DNA of 33,463 nucleotides from Acidimicrobiales bacterium (GTDB taxonomy: Bacteria; Actinomycetota; Acidimicrobiia; Acidimicrobiales; RAAP-2), in NCBI GenBank assembly GCA_015478655.1, contig JADMIJ010000046.1, forward strand, positions 1 through 33,463, written 5' to 3'. Below the pieces are notes generated by a model. The model was given only the letters and a program-made list of their open reading frames with translations, was not told the origin of the DNA and ran no database searches. A program made the position numbers and the translations under genes. Below, piece after piece: positions 7,827 to 18,120 of the stretch. The stretch's first letter is position 1; every line of letters begins with the position of its first letter.

Positions 7827-8531
7827 ATGGCTGCGGAAATCATGGGGGTACCCGACCGATACAGGCGCTACGACGCTGAGGAGCCAATCGACGCGTGTCC
7901 GAACTGCGGCCAGTCATCCCGGCTGCGGCGTCATGACCGGCGGGTTGTGTGGCCAAAAATCACCCACAACCTGGCCCCTCTGTTCGATCCGTATGCCATG
8001 GAGGAAGTGTGGGAGTGCCTGCTTTGTAAGAAGTCCATGATTATTGTGCGGACTTTCGAGGCGGGTGAGAACCAGGAGCGTGAACCGGTCGCAGCCAGCA
8101 TCCTGTATCCCGTTCTTCCCCCAAAGACTCTGCAAGATGAAGCCCCCGCTGCTGTGACGTCACTGTACCGGGAGGCATCGGTTGCGGAGAACGCTGGGGC
8201 GTTGCGTGGGGCAGCCGCCCTCTATCGTGCTGCCGTCGAGCAACTCCTTACCGACCTGGGTATCCCAGATGGAAAATTGGGGAGACGCATCGAGCAACTC
8301 GCAGACCGGGGTGTCGATGTTGACGTCGTGACCTCATTTCATGAGGCGAGGTTGCTCGGCAACTGGAGCCTCCATGATGGGGTGGAGTTCTCGCCCGAGG
8401 AAGTAAGTGACGTAGCCGAACTCATTGTTGAAGCCACCGAAGAGTTGTATGTCATCCCGGCGAAGCGTGAAGAGATGCGGGCCGCACGTGCTGCTCGCCG
8501 TACCAAGGACACTCCATCCACATCTGGTTAG
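7827..8531 (+). CDS. DUF4145 domain protein with N-terminal zinc ribbon
   Basis: 234 aa from the ATG at 7827; the frame also has a GTG at 7749, but a TATGAT box 6 bases before this ATG favours it. The N-terminal third has ACPNCGQSSRLRRHDRR and, about 50 residues on, WECLLCKKS, a split zinc ribbon. The C-terminal half is helical: SLYREASVAENAGALRGAAALYRAAVEQLL, then LADRGVDVDVVTSFHEARLLGNWSLHDG. This matches the DUF4145 pattern as I know it. DUF4145 occurs next to restriction and other defence genes and in mobile islands, but its biochemical role is not established. Here it lies between the replication module and the tRNA boundary. Confidence 0.7.
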   Translation: MAAEIMGVPDRYRRYDAEEPIDACPNCGQSSRLRRHDRRVVWPKITHNLAPLFDPYAMEEVWECLLCKKSMIIVRTFEAGENQEREPVAASILYPVLPPKTLQDEAPAAVTSLYREASVAENAGALRGAAALYRAAVEQLLTDLGIPDGKLGRRIEQLADRGVDVDVVTSFHEARLLGNWSLHDGVEFSPEEVSDVAELIVEATEELYVIPAKREEMRAARAARRTKDTPSTSG

Positions 8532-8542
8532 CAGGCAATTCG

Positions 8543-8980
8543 GTGCGAAGACTATTGGGAGCTGCAGGCATCGGGGTGGCACTTTTGGCGGTGGGGTGTT
8601 CATCGGCGTCGGCCAATGCGGTTTCTGAAGTCCGGGCAGCATGCGGCCACGGGTTACCAGGGGCCACGGGCGGCAATGGCAACGAAACCTGGGGCGAGAT
8701 TCTGGCGACCTACCAGGCGGCGCAGATGGATTCAGCAAAGGCGGTTGCAGCGGACCCTCGATGGGACTCGCTCAACAGTGCGTATGGCACCTTGATTTCG
8801 GCATGGGGCGCACTGGTAGCGATAACCGGACCTGATATTACGAACAACGACAGCTCCACGAACGTTGTGGCTCAGGCCGACGCCGGTCAGATTGCTGCTT
8901 CTCGGGCACAGTGGTCCGGTCCGGCTGGACAGGCTGAGGCGACAGTGCGGTCTCAATGCGCTATCGCAAAGGCGTCATAG
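8543..8980 (+). CDS. Small lipoprotein, 145 aa
   Basis: GTG start, 11 bases after the DUF4145 gene. The first 19 residues are a typical lipoprotein signal: MRRLLGAAGIGVALLAVGC, with lipobox LAVGC, so the mature protein would be anchored to the outer face of the cytoplasmic membrane at the cysteine. The rest (about 125 residues) is Ala/Gly/Ser/Gln-rich and helical (ATYQAAQMDSAKAVAADPRWDSLNSAYGTLISAWG), with two further cysteines (RAACGHG and SQCAIAK) that may form a disulfide. Function unknown; it is the last gene before the tRNA-Arg boundary. Confidence 0.7.
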   Translation: MRRLLGAAGIGVALLAVGCSSASANAVSEVRAACGHGLPGATGGNGNETWGEILATYQAAQMDSAKAVAADPRWDSLNSAYGTLISAWGALVAITGPDITNNDSSTNVVAQADAGQIAASRAQWSGPAGQAEATVRSQCAIAKAS

Positions 8981-9066
8981 GTGTGACGTTAGTCACCCCA
9001 CACACACCAACCCACTAATCCGCCGCGCGTCGACTCTGTAGCCCCCTCCCTCTAAACGCCCGCTGG

Positions 9067-9096
9067 CCCCTGGCCCCTGGTGCCCCGGCCCTCCCC
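9067..9096 (-). other. G-quadruplex-prone G-tract cluster
   Basis: The plus strand has five C-tracts (67-70, 74-77, 83-86, 89-91, 93-96 in the 9000s) separated by 1-5 bases, giving five G-tracts on the minus strand. The region 8981-9221 holds no gene I can support; this tract and a strongly pyrimidine-rich plus strand are its main features. It lies about 130 bases past the 3' end of tRNA-Arg, at the suspected element boundary. Confidence 0.45.
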
Positions 9097-9221
9097 GCTT
9101 CCGGTGGCCCTCCCGCCGGTCTCCCCTGGCCGGTCGCCCCGGCCCGTCGGGGCCTCTCCGTGCGCGGCGGTTTCCTGCCGCCCCTGCCTGTCGTCTCCCT
9201 CTCTCCCCAAGACCCAATTTT

Positions 9222-9296
9222 TGGTGCCCTCGGCAGGACTCGAACCTGCGCACACGGCTCCGGAGGCCGATGCTCTATCCGCTGAGCTACGAGGGC
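9222..9296 (-). tRNA. tRNA-Arg (anticodon CCG), CCA encoded
   Basis: Read on the minus strand: acceptor GCCCTCG pairs with CGAGGGC, followed by discriminator A and an encoded CCA. The D arm is GCTC...GAGC, the anticodon loop CTCCGGA (anticodon CCG, decoding CGG), and the T arm GCAGG-TTCGAGT-CCTGC. The 27-43 pair at the top of the anticodon stem is a T-T mismatch; all other stems are intact. The variable loop is short. It probably serves as the attachment site for the element to its left. Confidence 0.93.
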
Positions 9297-9428
9297 GGGT
9301 GTCTGCGGCGATCGCCGTCGGATGGACCCGGTGAACTCCACGCCGAACGCCCAACTGTAGTGCCGCCACCGGTTCGGACCCGAAGCCTTGCCGGCTGTGG
9401 TCGTTCGAGGACGTATCCTCACTGCAGC

Positions 9429-11069
9429 ATGTCGACCCGTGAGCACCTCGCCACTGCCGTGAGCCGCGCTGTCGCCGACGTCGCCGCACGTGACGGGCTC
9501 GACCTGAGTGTCGAGCCCGGCTCCGTCCACCTCGAGCGCCCAGCCCGACGCGAGCATGGTGACTGGTCGACCAACATCGCCCTGGTCACGGCCAAGCAGG
9601 CTGGCACCAACCCTCGGGCTCTGGCGTCCGCACTCGTTGACCAGCTGAACGCCCAGCCGCCGGCCCACACCGTTTCCATTGAGATCGCGGGACCCGGATT
9701 CATCAATTTCCGGCTCGACGACGGGTGGTTGCACGACGCCCTGGAGGAGCTCCTGACCGAGGGCGAGGACGCCTTTGCCCGACCGGACGTGGGCCACAGC
9801 GAGCGCGTGCAGATCGAATTCATCTCCGCCAATCCGACCGGCCCGATCCACGTGGGCAACGGGTGGTGGGGCAGTTACGGCGACGCGCTGGCCCGGGTGA
9901 TGGCCCGTGCCGGGTATCAGGTGAGCCGGGAGTACTACGTCAACGACACCGGCGGACAGATCAGAACGCTCGGCGAGAGCTTGCTGGCTCGGCACCACGG
10001 CCAGGTCGTGCCGGAGGGCGGCTACCACGGCGACTACGTGGCCGAGTTGGCGCTCGCCTATGACGGTCCCGATGAGGTCACCGCGGCAGGCCGGTGGGCT
10101 GCCGACCGGATTCTGGACCTCATCAGGAACTCGCTGGCCTCGGTCGGCATCACCTTCGACGAGTGGTACAGCCAGGCGTCCATCGAGGAGAGCGGTGCTG
10201 TCGACGAGACCATCGCCCTGCTGGACGCAAAGGGCCTGGTCTTCGAACAGGACGGGGCCACGTGGTTCCGTGCCACCGAGCTCGGCGACAGCCGCGACCG
10301 TGTCCTTCGGAAGTCGGACGGCGATGCCACCTACCTGGCCGGCGATCTCGCCTACCACCGCGACAAGTTCCTGGTGCGGGGGTTCGACAGGGTCATCGAC
10401 GTGTTCGGTGCCGACCACCACGGTCAGGTCGCCAGCCTGATGGCAGGCATCGAGGCCCTCGGTGTCGATCCCGGGCGCCTCGAGGTGAAGCTGGGCCAGA
10501 TGGTCTCGCTGGTGGACGGCGACGAGACCGTGAAGATGGGCAAGCGGGCCGGTAACGCCATCTCGCTCGACTCCCTGGTGGCCGACATCGGGCCCGATGC
10601 CACCCGGATCCTCAGCCTGATGACGTCGCTCGATCAGGCGAGCACCTTCGATCTGGCCGCCGTCAGGGAGCAGTCGGTGGAGAACCCGGTCTTCTACGTA
10701 CAGATGGCCAGTGCCCGCATCGGCGGGGTCGGCCGCAAGGCATTGGAGCGCGGCGTGGTCCGGGCGCCCCTCTCCGAGGTCGACCTCTCACTCCTCACCC
10801 ACGAGCGCGAGCTCGACCTGATCCGGTGCCTCGAGGAGCTCCCCGAGGTGGTGGCTGATGCCGCCATCGATCGAGCTCCGACCAAGGTCACCGCCTGGGT
10901 CCGCCGGCTGGCCACCTGCTTCCACGGCTTCTACCATGACTGCCCGATCTTGGCCGAGGACGTGGACCCCGCCCTGACCCAGGCCCGCCTCTGGCTGGTC
11001 GAGGCGACCCGGATCGGGCTCGCCATCGGCCTGGGTCTCCTGGGCGTGACGGCTCCGGAGGCAATGTGA
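9429..11069 (+). CDS. argS: Arginyl-tRNA synthetase
   Basis: Class I aminoacyl-tRNA synthetase that charges tRNA-Arg with arginine in the cytoplasm. 546 aa, normal for the family. The HIGH-type motif is NPTGPIHVGN (residues 135-144) and the KMSKS-type motif KMGKRAG (residues 369-375); the N-terminal Add-1-like domain includes GPGFINFRL and the C-terminal helical anticodon-binding domain is present. The ATG at 9429 was chosen because upstream codons in the frame run through the tRNA gene, and because a TATCCT box (9414-9419) lies just before it. Its last codon and stop overlap the GTG of lysA, so the two are coupled. It starts the conserved actinobacterial argS-lysA-hom-thrC cluster. Confidence 0.97.
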   Translation: MSTREHLATAVSRAVADVAARDGLDLSVEPGSVHLERPARREHGDWSTNIALVTAKQAGTNPRALASALVDQLNAQPPAHTVSIEIAGPGFINFRLDDGWLHDALEELLTEGEDAFARPDVGHSERVQIEFISANPTGPIHVGNGWWGSYGDALARVMARAGYQVSREYYVNDTGGQIRTLGESLLARHHGQVVPEGGYHGDYVAELALAYDGPDEVTAAGRWAADRILDLIRNSLASVGITFDEWYSQASIEESGAVDETIALLDAKGLVFEQDGATWFRATELGDSRDRVLRKSDGDATYLAGDLAYHRDKFLVRGFDRVIDVFGADHHGQVASLMAGIEALGVDPGRLEVKLGQMVSLVDGDETVKMGKRAGNAISLDSLVADIGPDATRILSLMTSLDQASTFDLAAVREQSVENPVFYVQMASARIGGVGRKALERGVVRAPLSEVDLSLLTHERELDLIRCLEELPEVVADAAIDRAPTKVTAWVRRLATCFHGFYHDCPILAEDVDPALTQARLWLVEATRIGLAIGLGLLGVTAPEAM

Positions 11070-12445
11070 GCCAAACGTCTGGGGGTGCGGCCCCGCCGAC
11101 CCAGGGCGATCCGACCGCCCCTGTGTTCCCCGGGCTGTTCCCGATGACCTCGGAGGTCGACGCGTCCGGCCGGCTGCGAGTCGGGGGCATCGACGTGATC
11201 GACCTGGCCGAGCGGTTCGGCACTCCGCTGTTCGTCTATGACGAAGCCCACCTCCGGGCCCGGTGCCGCGACGCGGTGGAGGCTTGGGGCGACGGCGTGG
11301 CCTACGCCACCAAGGCGTTCCTGTGCGTGGCCATGGCCCGACTGGCCAACGAGGAAGGCATGTACCTCGACGTCTCCACAGGCGGCGAGCTCCATGTCGC
11401 GCTCCTGGCCGGGGTCCCGGCCGACCGGCTGGTCCTCCACGGGAACAACAAGTCGGACGAGGAGCTGGCGGCAGCCCTCGCAGTCGGCGTCGGGCGGATC
11501 GTGATCGACTCATTCGACGAAATCGACCGCATTGAGAGGTTGCTGTCGGACCCGCTTCGGTTCGATCAGACGCCATCGGCCGCCTCCGGGCGGCCGACCC
11601 TGCCGCAGCGGCCCAAGGTGCTGGCCCGGATCACCCCGGGAGTCGAAGTGCACACCCACGAGTTCGTCCGTACCGGACAGGACGATTCGAAGTTCGGGTT
11701 CGGTCTGGCCTCAGGAGCAGCGGTGCGGGCGGTCGATCGGCTCTCGGAGCTCGCCCGTCACGGGGTGGTCGAGTTCGTGGGGATCCACGCCCACCTGGGG
11801 AGCCAGGTCTTCGCTCTGGCCCCCTTCGTGAAGGCCATCGAGGTGCTGGCCGGGTTCTTCGCTCCGCTGGGACTGCCCGAGCTGGTGGTCGGTGGAGGCC
11901 TCGGCGTGCCGTATGTGAACGGAGAAGAGGCACCGCCTATGGCCCAGTGGGCGTCGTCGGTCCGGCTGGCCTGTCGGAACGCCGGCATCGCCGACTCGGT
12001 GCGGGTGACGGCCGAGCCGGGGAGGGCGATCGTGGCATCGGCTGCCATCACCCTCTACCGGGTTGGGACGGTCAAGGACGTACCCGGGCACCGGACCTAC
12101 GTCTCGGTGGACGGAGGGATGAGCGACAACCCCCGTCCCGTGCTCTACGGCAGCGGCTACGAGGCCTTTCTCCCCCGCGAAGCGGGCGCGGCCCGTCCCG
12201 TCCCGATCCGCGTGGTGGGCAAGCACTGCGAAACCGGTGACGTCCTGGTGTCGGAGGCGTATGTCCCCGAGGACCTGGCGGTGGGTGACATCCTGGCCAC
12301 GCCGGTGACCGGAGCGTACGGACACTCGATGGCGTCCAACTACAACAAGGTGCCACGTCCGGCCGTGCTCTTCGTGGCCAACGGCGAGGCCCGAACGGTC
12401 GTCCGGCGCGAGACGTTCGACGATCTGGTGCGCCTCGATCTCTGA
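11066..12445 (+). CDS. lysA: Diaminopimelate decarboxylase
   Basis: Converts meso-diaminopimelate to L-lysine, the last step of lysine synthesis, using PLP. 459 aa, fold type III alanine-racemase-like barrel. The Schiff-base lysine is Lys83 in YATKAFLC. Further family motifs are HGNNKSDEEL, GIHAHLGSQ, the glycine-rich GGGLGVPY, the phosphate-binding AEPGRAIVA, CETGDVL and TGAYGHSMASNYN. The GTG at 11066 overlaps the argS stop by four bases; a later ATG (residue 27) is possible but would break the coupling. The N-terminal about 25 residues are Pro/Gly-rich and probably disordered. Confidence 0.96.
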   Translation: MSQTSGGAAPPTQGDPTAPVFPGLFPMTSEVDASGRLRVGGIDVIDLAERFGTPLFVYDEAHLRARCRDAVEAWGDGVAYATKAFLCVAMARLANEEGMYLDVSTGGELHVALLAGVPADRLVLHGNNKSDEELAAALAVGVGRIVIDSFDEIDRIERLLSDPLRFDQTPSAASGRPTLPQRPKVLARITPGVEVHTHEFVRTGQDDSKFGFGLASGAAVRAVDRLSELARHGVVEFVGIHAHLGSQVFALAPFVKAIEVLAGFFAPLGLPELVVGGGLGVPYVNGEEAPPMAQWASSVRLACRNAGIADSVRVTAEPGRAIVASAAITLYRVGTVKDVPGHRTYVSVDGGMSDNPRPVLYGSGYEAFLPREAGAARPVPIRVVGKHCETGDVLVSEAYVPEDLAVGDILATPVTGAYGHSMASNYNKVPRPAVLFVANGEARTVVRRETFDDLVRLDL

Positions 12446-12450
12446 CTCGT

Positions 12451-12876
12451 TCAGGTCGGGACGTCGAGCTGGCGGTGGAGCCGGGTGAGGGCCATCGTCT
12501 TGATGAGCCAGCGGCCGCCGACCTTCACGTACGTCTCGGTGTAGTGGCCGTAGCCGTGAAGATGGCTGAGGGGGCTGCCCTCCGGCCACCAGATGCGGTC
12601 CTCCATGGCCCACACTCCGGTGGCGGTGGTGGGGGAGGTGAGCTCCACCTCGGGCATGTGCCCGTGATGGACGGTGGTGGCGCGCTCGAGCATCGTGCGC
12701 AGGAAGGGAATGTATTCGCTCACGCCACGAGTGATCCGGCCGCCCTCCCCGGTCATGTCGATCTCCACGTCGTCGGCGAACACCTCGGCCAGGCCTACCC
12801 AGTCCTTCGTGTCCATCAGCCGGAAGTACCGGGCCTTCAGCAGTTTGATGGCCTCGATGTCGCCGGATTCAGTCAC
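12451..12876 (-). CDS. SnoaL-like (NTF2 fold) protein
   Basis: 141 aa. The sequence has the SnoaL/NTF2-like pattern: EAIKLLKARYFRLMDTKDWVGLAEVFADDVEIDM, then VSEYIPFLRTML, VHHGHMPEVEL, GVWAMEDRIWW, and YHTET-type strands ending in VGGRWLIKTMALTRLHRQL. Such proteins are small cone-shaped barrels acting as hydratases, isomerases, dehydratases or ligand binders; the substrate cannot be inferred here. The GTG at 12876 was chosen because codons upstream run into hom on the other strand. It stands convergent to lysA (5-bp gap) and divergent from hom, and is an insertion into the usual lysA-hom order. Confidence 0.85.
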   Translation of the reverse strand: MTESGDIEAIKLLKARYFRLMDTKDWVGLAEVFADDVEIDMTGEGGRITRGVSEYIPFLRTMLERATTVHHGHMPEVELTSPTTATGVWAMEDRIWWPEGSPLSHLHGYGHYTETYVKVGGRWLIKTMALTRLHRQLDVPT

Positions 12877-12960
12877 CAGAGCGTGTCGTCCGAACGCATC
12901 GCCGCAGTCTACGCACGGCCTCTTCGAGTCTCGACCTCGTTGCCTTCTCCGGTCAGGCGG

Positions 12961-12966
12961 TAGCGT
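12961..12966 (+). promoter_or_regulatory. -10 box (TAGCGT) of hom, leaderless
   Basis: TAGCGT stands 7 bases before the GTG start of hom, so transcription would begin at or within a base of the start codon. A TTGCCT at 12940-12945 is a possible -35, though the spacer of 15 bp is short. Confidence 0.45.
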
Positions 12967-12973
12967 GACCTGA

Positions 12974-14284
12974 GTGACCCCGGCATCCCCCTCCGAGCGT
13001 GTCGTGCGCGTCGCCGTCCTCGGGTGCGGGACGGTTGGCACCGCCCTCGTCCGCATCCTCCAGGACCGCTCGGATGCACTTGCTGTCCAGAGCGGCGCCC
13101 GACTGGAGGTGGCGGGAATCGCGGTCAGGGACCTGGCCCTCGAACGCGCGCCGGGTATTCCCCGCGGCCTGCTCACGACCGGTGCCGCGGAACTGGTGGC
13201 TGACCCATCCGTCGACGTGGTGGTGGAGCTCATCGGGGGGACGGACCCTGCCGAGAGGTTGGTGAGGAACGCCCTGGAGCTCGGGAAGCCGGTGGTCACA
13301 GCCAACAAGGCCCTGTTGGCCTCACCCGAGGGCGTGGCCTTGCGCAGCCTGGCCAAAAAGCACGGGGCAGATCTGCTCTATGAAGCCGCGGTGGCGGGAG
13401 CCATACCCCTGGTCCGCGCCCTCCGGGAGTCACTGACCGGCGAGCGGATCCATCGCGTGATGGGCATCGTCAACGGGACCACCAACTTCATCCTCACCAA
13501 GATGGGCGAGCAGGGCGCCGACTACGCCGATGCTCTGGCCGAGGCGCAGGCGCTCGGGTTTGCGGAGCGTGATCCCACCGCGGATGTGGAGGGATTCGAT
13601 GCCGCGGCAAAGGCGGCCATCCTGGCCGGGGTGGCATTCGGCTATGACGTCGCCAGCGCCGATGTCATGCGCGAGGGAATTACCGCCATCCGGGCCGTGG
13701 ACGTCGAATTTGCCGACCGGCTCGGGTATGCCGTGAAGCTCCTGGCCGTCGTCGAGCGGACCGGTGACGACGCCCTCTCGGTGCGGGTTCATCCGGCCAT
13801 GGTGCCGAAGTCGCACCCGCTGGCGGGGGTACGCGGTGCCTTCAACGCCGTGTTCATCGAGGGGGAAGCCGCCGGGGAGCTGATGCTCTACGGCCAGGGG
13901 GCGGGCGGTCTCCCCACCGCCAGTGCGGTGGTCGGCGATCTCATCGACGCCGTACGCAACCGGCTGGCCGGGACCACGGCACCCTCACCCGATCGCCAGC
14001 CGGCCAGGCTCCTCCCGGAGTCCGAGTTGCGGACCCAGTGCTACGTGAGCCTCCAAGTTACCGATCGTCCCGGTGTCCTGGCCGCGGTGGCCAAGGTGTT
14101 CGGTGACAACAATGTGTCGATCCGGTCGATGGAGCAAGAGGGGTACGCCGGCGAGGCGCAATTGCTGTTCCTCACTCACCTCACCAGCGAGGGGGATATG
14201 CGGTCCACCCTCGCCGCGCTGTCGGACCTGGACGCGGTGGAGAGGATCGGAGGGCTGATGCGCATCGTGGGTGAGCCGGAATGA
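12974..14284 (+). CDS. hom: Homoserine dehydrogenase
   Basis: Reduces aspartate-4-semialdehyde to homoserine with NAD(P)H, the branch point to threonine and methionine. 436 aa. The N-terminal Rossmann domain has [14 protein letters not shown]; then come [25 protein letters not shown] (active-site region) and the signature [35 protein letters not shown]-terminal ACT domain ([31 protein letters not shown]...) implies allosteric control, usually by threonine. The GTG at 12974 fits a TAGCGT box 7 bases upstream. The stop overlaps the thrC start (ATGA). Confidence 0.96.
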   Translation: MTPASPSERVVRVAVLGCGTVGTALVRILQDRSDALAVQSGARLEVAGIAVRDLALERAPGIPRGLLTTGAAELVADPSVDVVVELIGGTDPAERLVRNALELGKPVVTANKALLASPEGVALRSLAKKHGADLLYEAAVAGAIPLVRALRESLTGERIHRVMGIVNGTTNFILTKMGEQGADYADALAEAQALGFAERDPTADVEGFDAAAKAAILAGVAFGYDVASADVMREGITAIRAVDVEFADRLGYAVKLLAVVERTGDDALSVRVHPAMVPKSHPLAGVRGAFNAVFIEGEAAGELMLYGQGAGGLPTASAVVGDLIDAVRNRLAGTTAPSPDRQPARLLPESELRTQCYVSLQVTDRPGVLAAVAKVFGDNNVSIRSMEQEGYAGEAQLLFLTHLTSEGDMRSTLAALSDLDAVERIGGLMRIVGEPE

Positions 14285-15351
14285 CGACGCCCGGGCGCAC
14301 CGGCTTTTGGGGCGGCGTCATCGAGGAGTACCGCAGTTTCCTTCCTGTGTCGGACGCCACGCCGGTGGTCACGCTGCTCGAAGGCGGAACGCCGTTGCTC
14401 CCGGCTCCCCGGCTCTCTGCCCGGGTCGGCGCACGTGTGATGCTGAAGGTGGAAGGTGCCAATCCCACCGGTTCCTTCAAGGACCGGGGGATGACCGTGG
14501 CCATCTCCAAGGCTGCCGAGGAGGGGGCCAAGGCCGTCGTGTGTGCGTCGACCGGCAACACCTCGGCATCGGCGGCTGCGTTCGCGGCCCGTGCCGGCCT
14601 CACGTGCGCGGTCCTGATACCGGAAGGTCACATTGCCTTGGGGAAGTTGGCGCAAGCGCTGATCCATGGAGCGCGGGTGTTGCAGGTACGGGGCAACTTC
14701 GACCAATCCCTCACCATCGTGCGCCAGTTGGCAGAGCGGGCTCCTGTCACGGTCGTCAATTCAGTCAACCCCTACCGGATCGAGGGCCAGAAGTCAGGAG
14801 CGTTCGAGATCGTGGACGCGCTGGGGGATGCTCCCGAGGTCCATTGCATCCCAGTGGGCAATGCCGGGAACATCACCGCCTACTGGAAGGGTTATCTGGA
14901 GTTCAAAGAGGCCGGGCGCTCCACCCGTCTGCCGCGCATGCTCGGCTTTCAGGCCGCAGGAGCGGCACCCATCGTCGAAGGCCATCCGATCGAACACCCG
15001 GAAACGGTTGCAACCGCCATCCGGATCGGCAATCCCGCCGGTTGGTACGGTGCGACCTCGGCGGCCTCGGAATCCGGCGGCGGGATCGCCGCCGTGACCG
15101 ACGAAGAGATCCTGGCGGCGTATCGGTTTCTCGCCGCGGAGGAGTCGGTGTTCTGTGAGCCGGCGTCGGCCGCGTCGGTGGCCGGCCTCATCAAGACCGG
15201 CCTGCCCGACGGCGTCGGTGCAGGTGCCACCGTGGTGTGCGTCCTCACCGGGCACGGATTGAAGGACCCGGACATCGCCATCAGTCAGATCTCGGTGCCG
15301 ACGGTGGTGGACGCCGACCTCGGTGCCGTGCTGGACGAGTTGTCGCTGTAG
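14281..15351 (+). CDS. thrC: Threonine synthase
   Basis: PLP enzyme making threonine from O-phosphohomoserine. 356 aa, the short class found in actinobacteria. The PLP lysine is Lys67 in [32 protein letters not shown] is the phosphate/substrate loop and [15 protein letters not shown] a typical glycine-rich segment. ATG overlaps the hom stop by four bases. In most actinobacteria thrB (homoserine kinase) follows at once; here the next gene is rho, 322 bp later, so the phosphohomoserine substrate must come from a kinase encoded elsewhere. Confidence 0.96.
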   Translation: MTTPGRTGFWGGVIEEYRSFLPVSDATPVVTLLEGGTPLLPAPRLSARVGARVMLKVEGANPTGSFKDRGMTVAISKAAEEGAKAVVCASTGNTSASAAAFAARAGLTCAVLIPEGHIALGKLAQALIHGARVLQVRGNFDQSLTIVRQLAERAPVTVVNSVNPYRIEGQKSGAFEIVDALGDAPEVHCIPVGNAGNITAYWKGYLEFKEAGRSTRLPRMLGFQAAGAAPIVEGHPIEHPETVATAIRIGNPAGWYGATSAASESGGGIAAVTDEEILAAYRFLAAEESVFCEPASAASVAGLIKTGLPDGVGAGATVVCVLTGHGLKDPDIAISQISVPTVVDADLGAVLDELSL

Positions 15352-15673
15352 TACCCGTTCGGGCCCGTATGGTGACGTCTCGGTCATGGCCCGTGAGGTC
15401 TCTCGACCCTCGCCGGGGCCTCCCGGGGGAGGGTTGTTGCCGGAGTGGTCAGCGCCCTGTAGTATGGGTGAACCTTCGCTTCCACAACACGCCCGTTCGG
15501 GCCTGTGGGCGAGACCTTCTGGTTTGTGTCTGACGACGCGATCAGCTCGCACTTGGCGTCGGGGGGAGTACCACACGAGAGGCGATCTCGAAACTGGCAA
15601 CTCCCCACCCCTGATTCCCTGGCAGATGGAGTCAATCCACCTGCCAACGAGGACATTCGAAACGAGGAAGCCG
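15352..15673 (+). promoter_or_regulatory. rho leader region
   Basis: 322 bp between thrC and rho without a gene I can support. It holds the promoter at 15437-15465, which would give an untranslated leader of about 200 nt. Long leaders are common on rho genes because Rho autoregulates by early termination. Open frames here are short and look like upstream extensions of the rho frame. No intrinsic terminator for thrC is evident. Confidence 0.4.
15437..15465 (+). promoter_or_regulatory. Sigma70-type promoter of rho
   Basis: TTGCCG (15437-15442), 17-bp spacer, TAGTAT (15460-15465). This is the best -35/-10 pair I found in the window and lies about 210 bp before the rho ATG. Confidence 0.5.
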
Positions 15674-17635
<1,962 letters not shown>

Positions 17636-17780
17636 CCTGACTCGGGGCGGGCTGGACCAAGCCGGGACTCACACTGGGCAGCCAGCCGCCTGAACCGGTT
17701 GTACGACCGAGTCCGGTACACTCTGTCCGCTGCGATTCGGTCATCCGACACCGATATGCCGCCACCAACAGGAGATTCCC

Positions 17781-18020
17781 ATGAAGACTGACATCCACCC
17801 TCCCTACGTCGAGGCATCGGTCCGTTGCTCGTGCGGCAACACCTTCACCACTCATTCGACCAAGTCGGAGATCCACCTCGAGCTGTGCAATGAGTGTCAT
17901 CCGTTCTTCACCGGAAAGCAGAAGCTGGTGGACTCCGGGGGTCGCGTCGAGCGCTTCCAGCGTCGCTATGCCAAGACGGGATCCCGCAAGAAGTCCGCGG
18001 CCCCGCGTGCGTCCTCCTGA
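17781..18020 (+). CDS. rpmE: 50S ribosomal protein L31
   Basis: 79 aa; component of the large ribosomal subunit at the inter-subunit bridge. Zinc-binding form: CSCGN near residue 16 and CNECH near residue 37 give the C-x-C...C-x-x-C set. [24 protein letters not shown] is the family signature. Good ribosome binding site (AGGAG, 6 bases before the ATG). A TACACT at 17717-17722 may be its -10. The C-terminal tail is Lys/Ser/Arg-rich. Gene order rho-rpmE-prfA is standard in actinobacteria. Confidence 0.95.
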   Translation: MKTDIHPPYVEASVRCSCGNTFTTHSTKSEIHLELCNECHPFFTGKQKLVDSGGRVERFQRRYAKTGSRKKSAAPRASS

Positions 18021-18108
18021 TCGGATAGTCGCTCCCTCCCCGACCCTTCCCCCCTCCTCGGGCCGAGAGTTGCCCGGCGGGACCTGAGGCGTCGCGCCTG
18101 GTTGCCAC

Positions 18109-18114
18109 TACCCT
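18109..18114 (+). promoter_or_regulatory. -10 box (TACCCT) of prfA, leaderless
   Basis: TACCCT lies 6 bases before the GTG start of prfA, consistent with transcription beginning at the start codon. No clear -35 is visible. Confidence 0.4.
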
Positions 18115-18120
18115 TGGTCC

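Larger units (their letters stand above)
1..9221. mobile_element. Putative integrated element ending at tRNA-Arg (one end only)
   Basis: Everything left of the tRNA-Arg gene is accessory in character: a DNA methyltransferase, a divergent family B DNA polymerase, a P-loop ATPase, zinc-ribbon proteins and a DUF4145 protein, with no housekeeping gene. The tRNA lies on the minus strand, so its 3' end faces this region, which is the usual side for tyrosine-integrase insertions. Right of the tRNA, core synteny starts at once with argS. I found no second copy of the tRNA 3' end and no integrase in this stretch; the other end lies outside the window. That it is an integrated element is therefore inference from gene content and from the sharp boundary. 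Confidence 0.5.

Noticed and set aside
9015-10421. 468-codon open frame on the minus strand
   Set aside because: It reads antisense through argS and through the tRNA-Arg gene; composition is that of a shadow frame.
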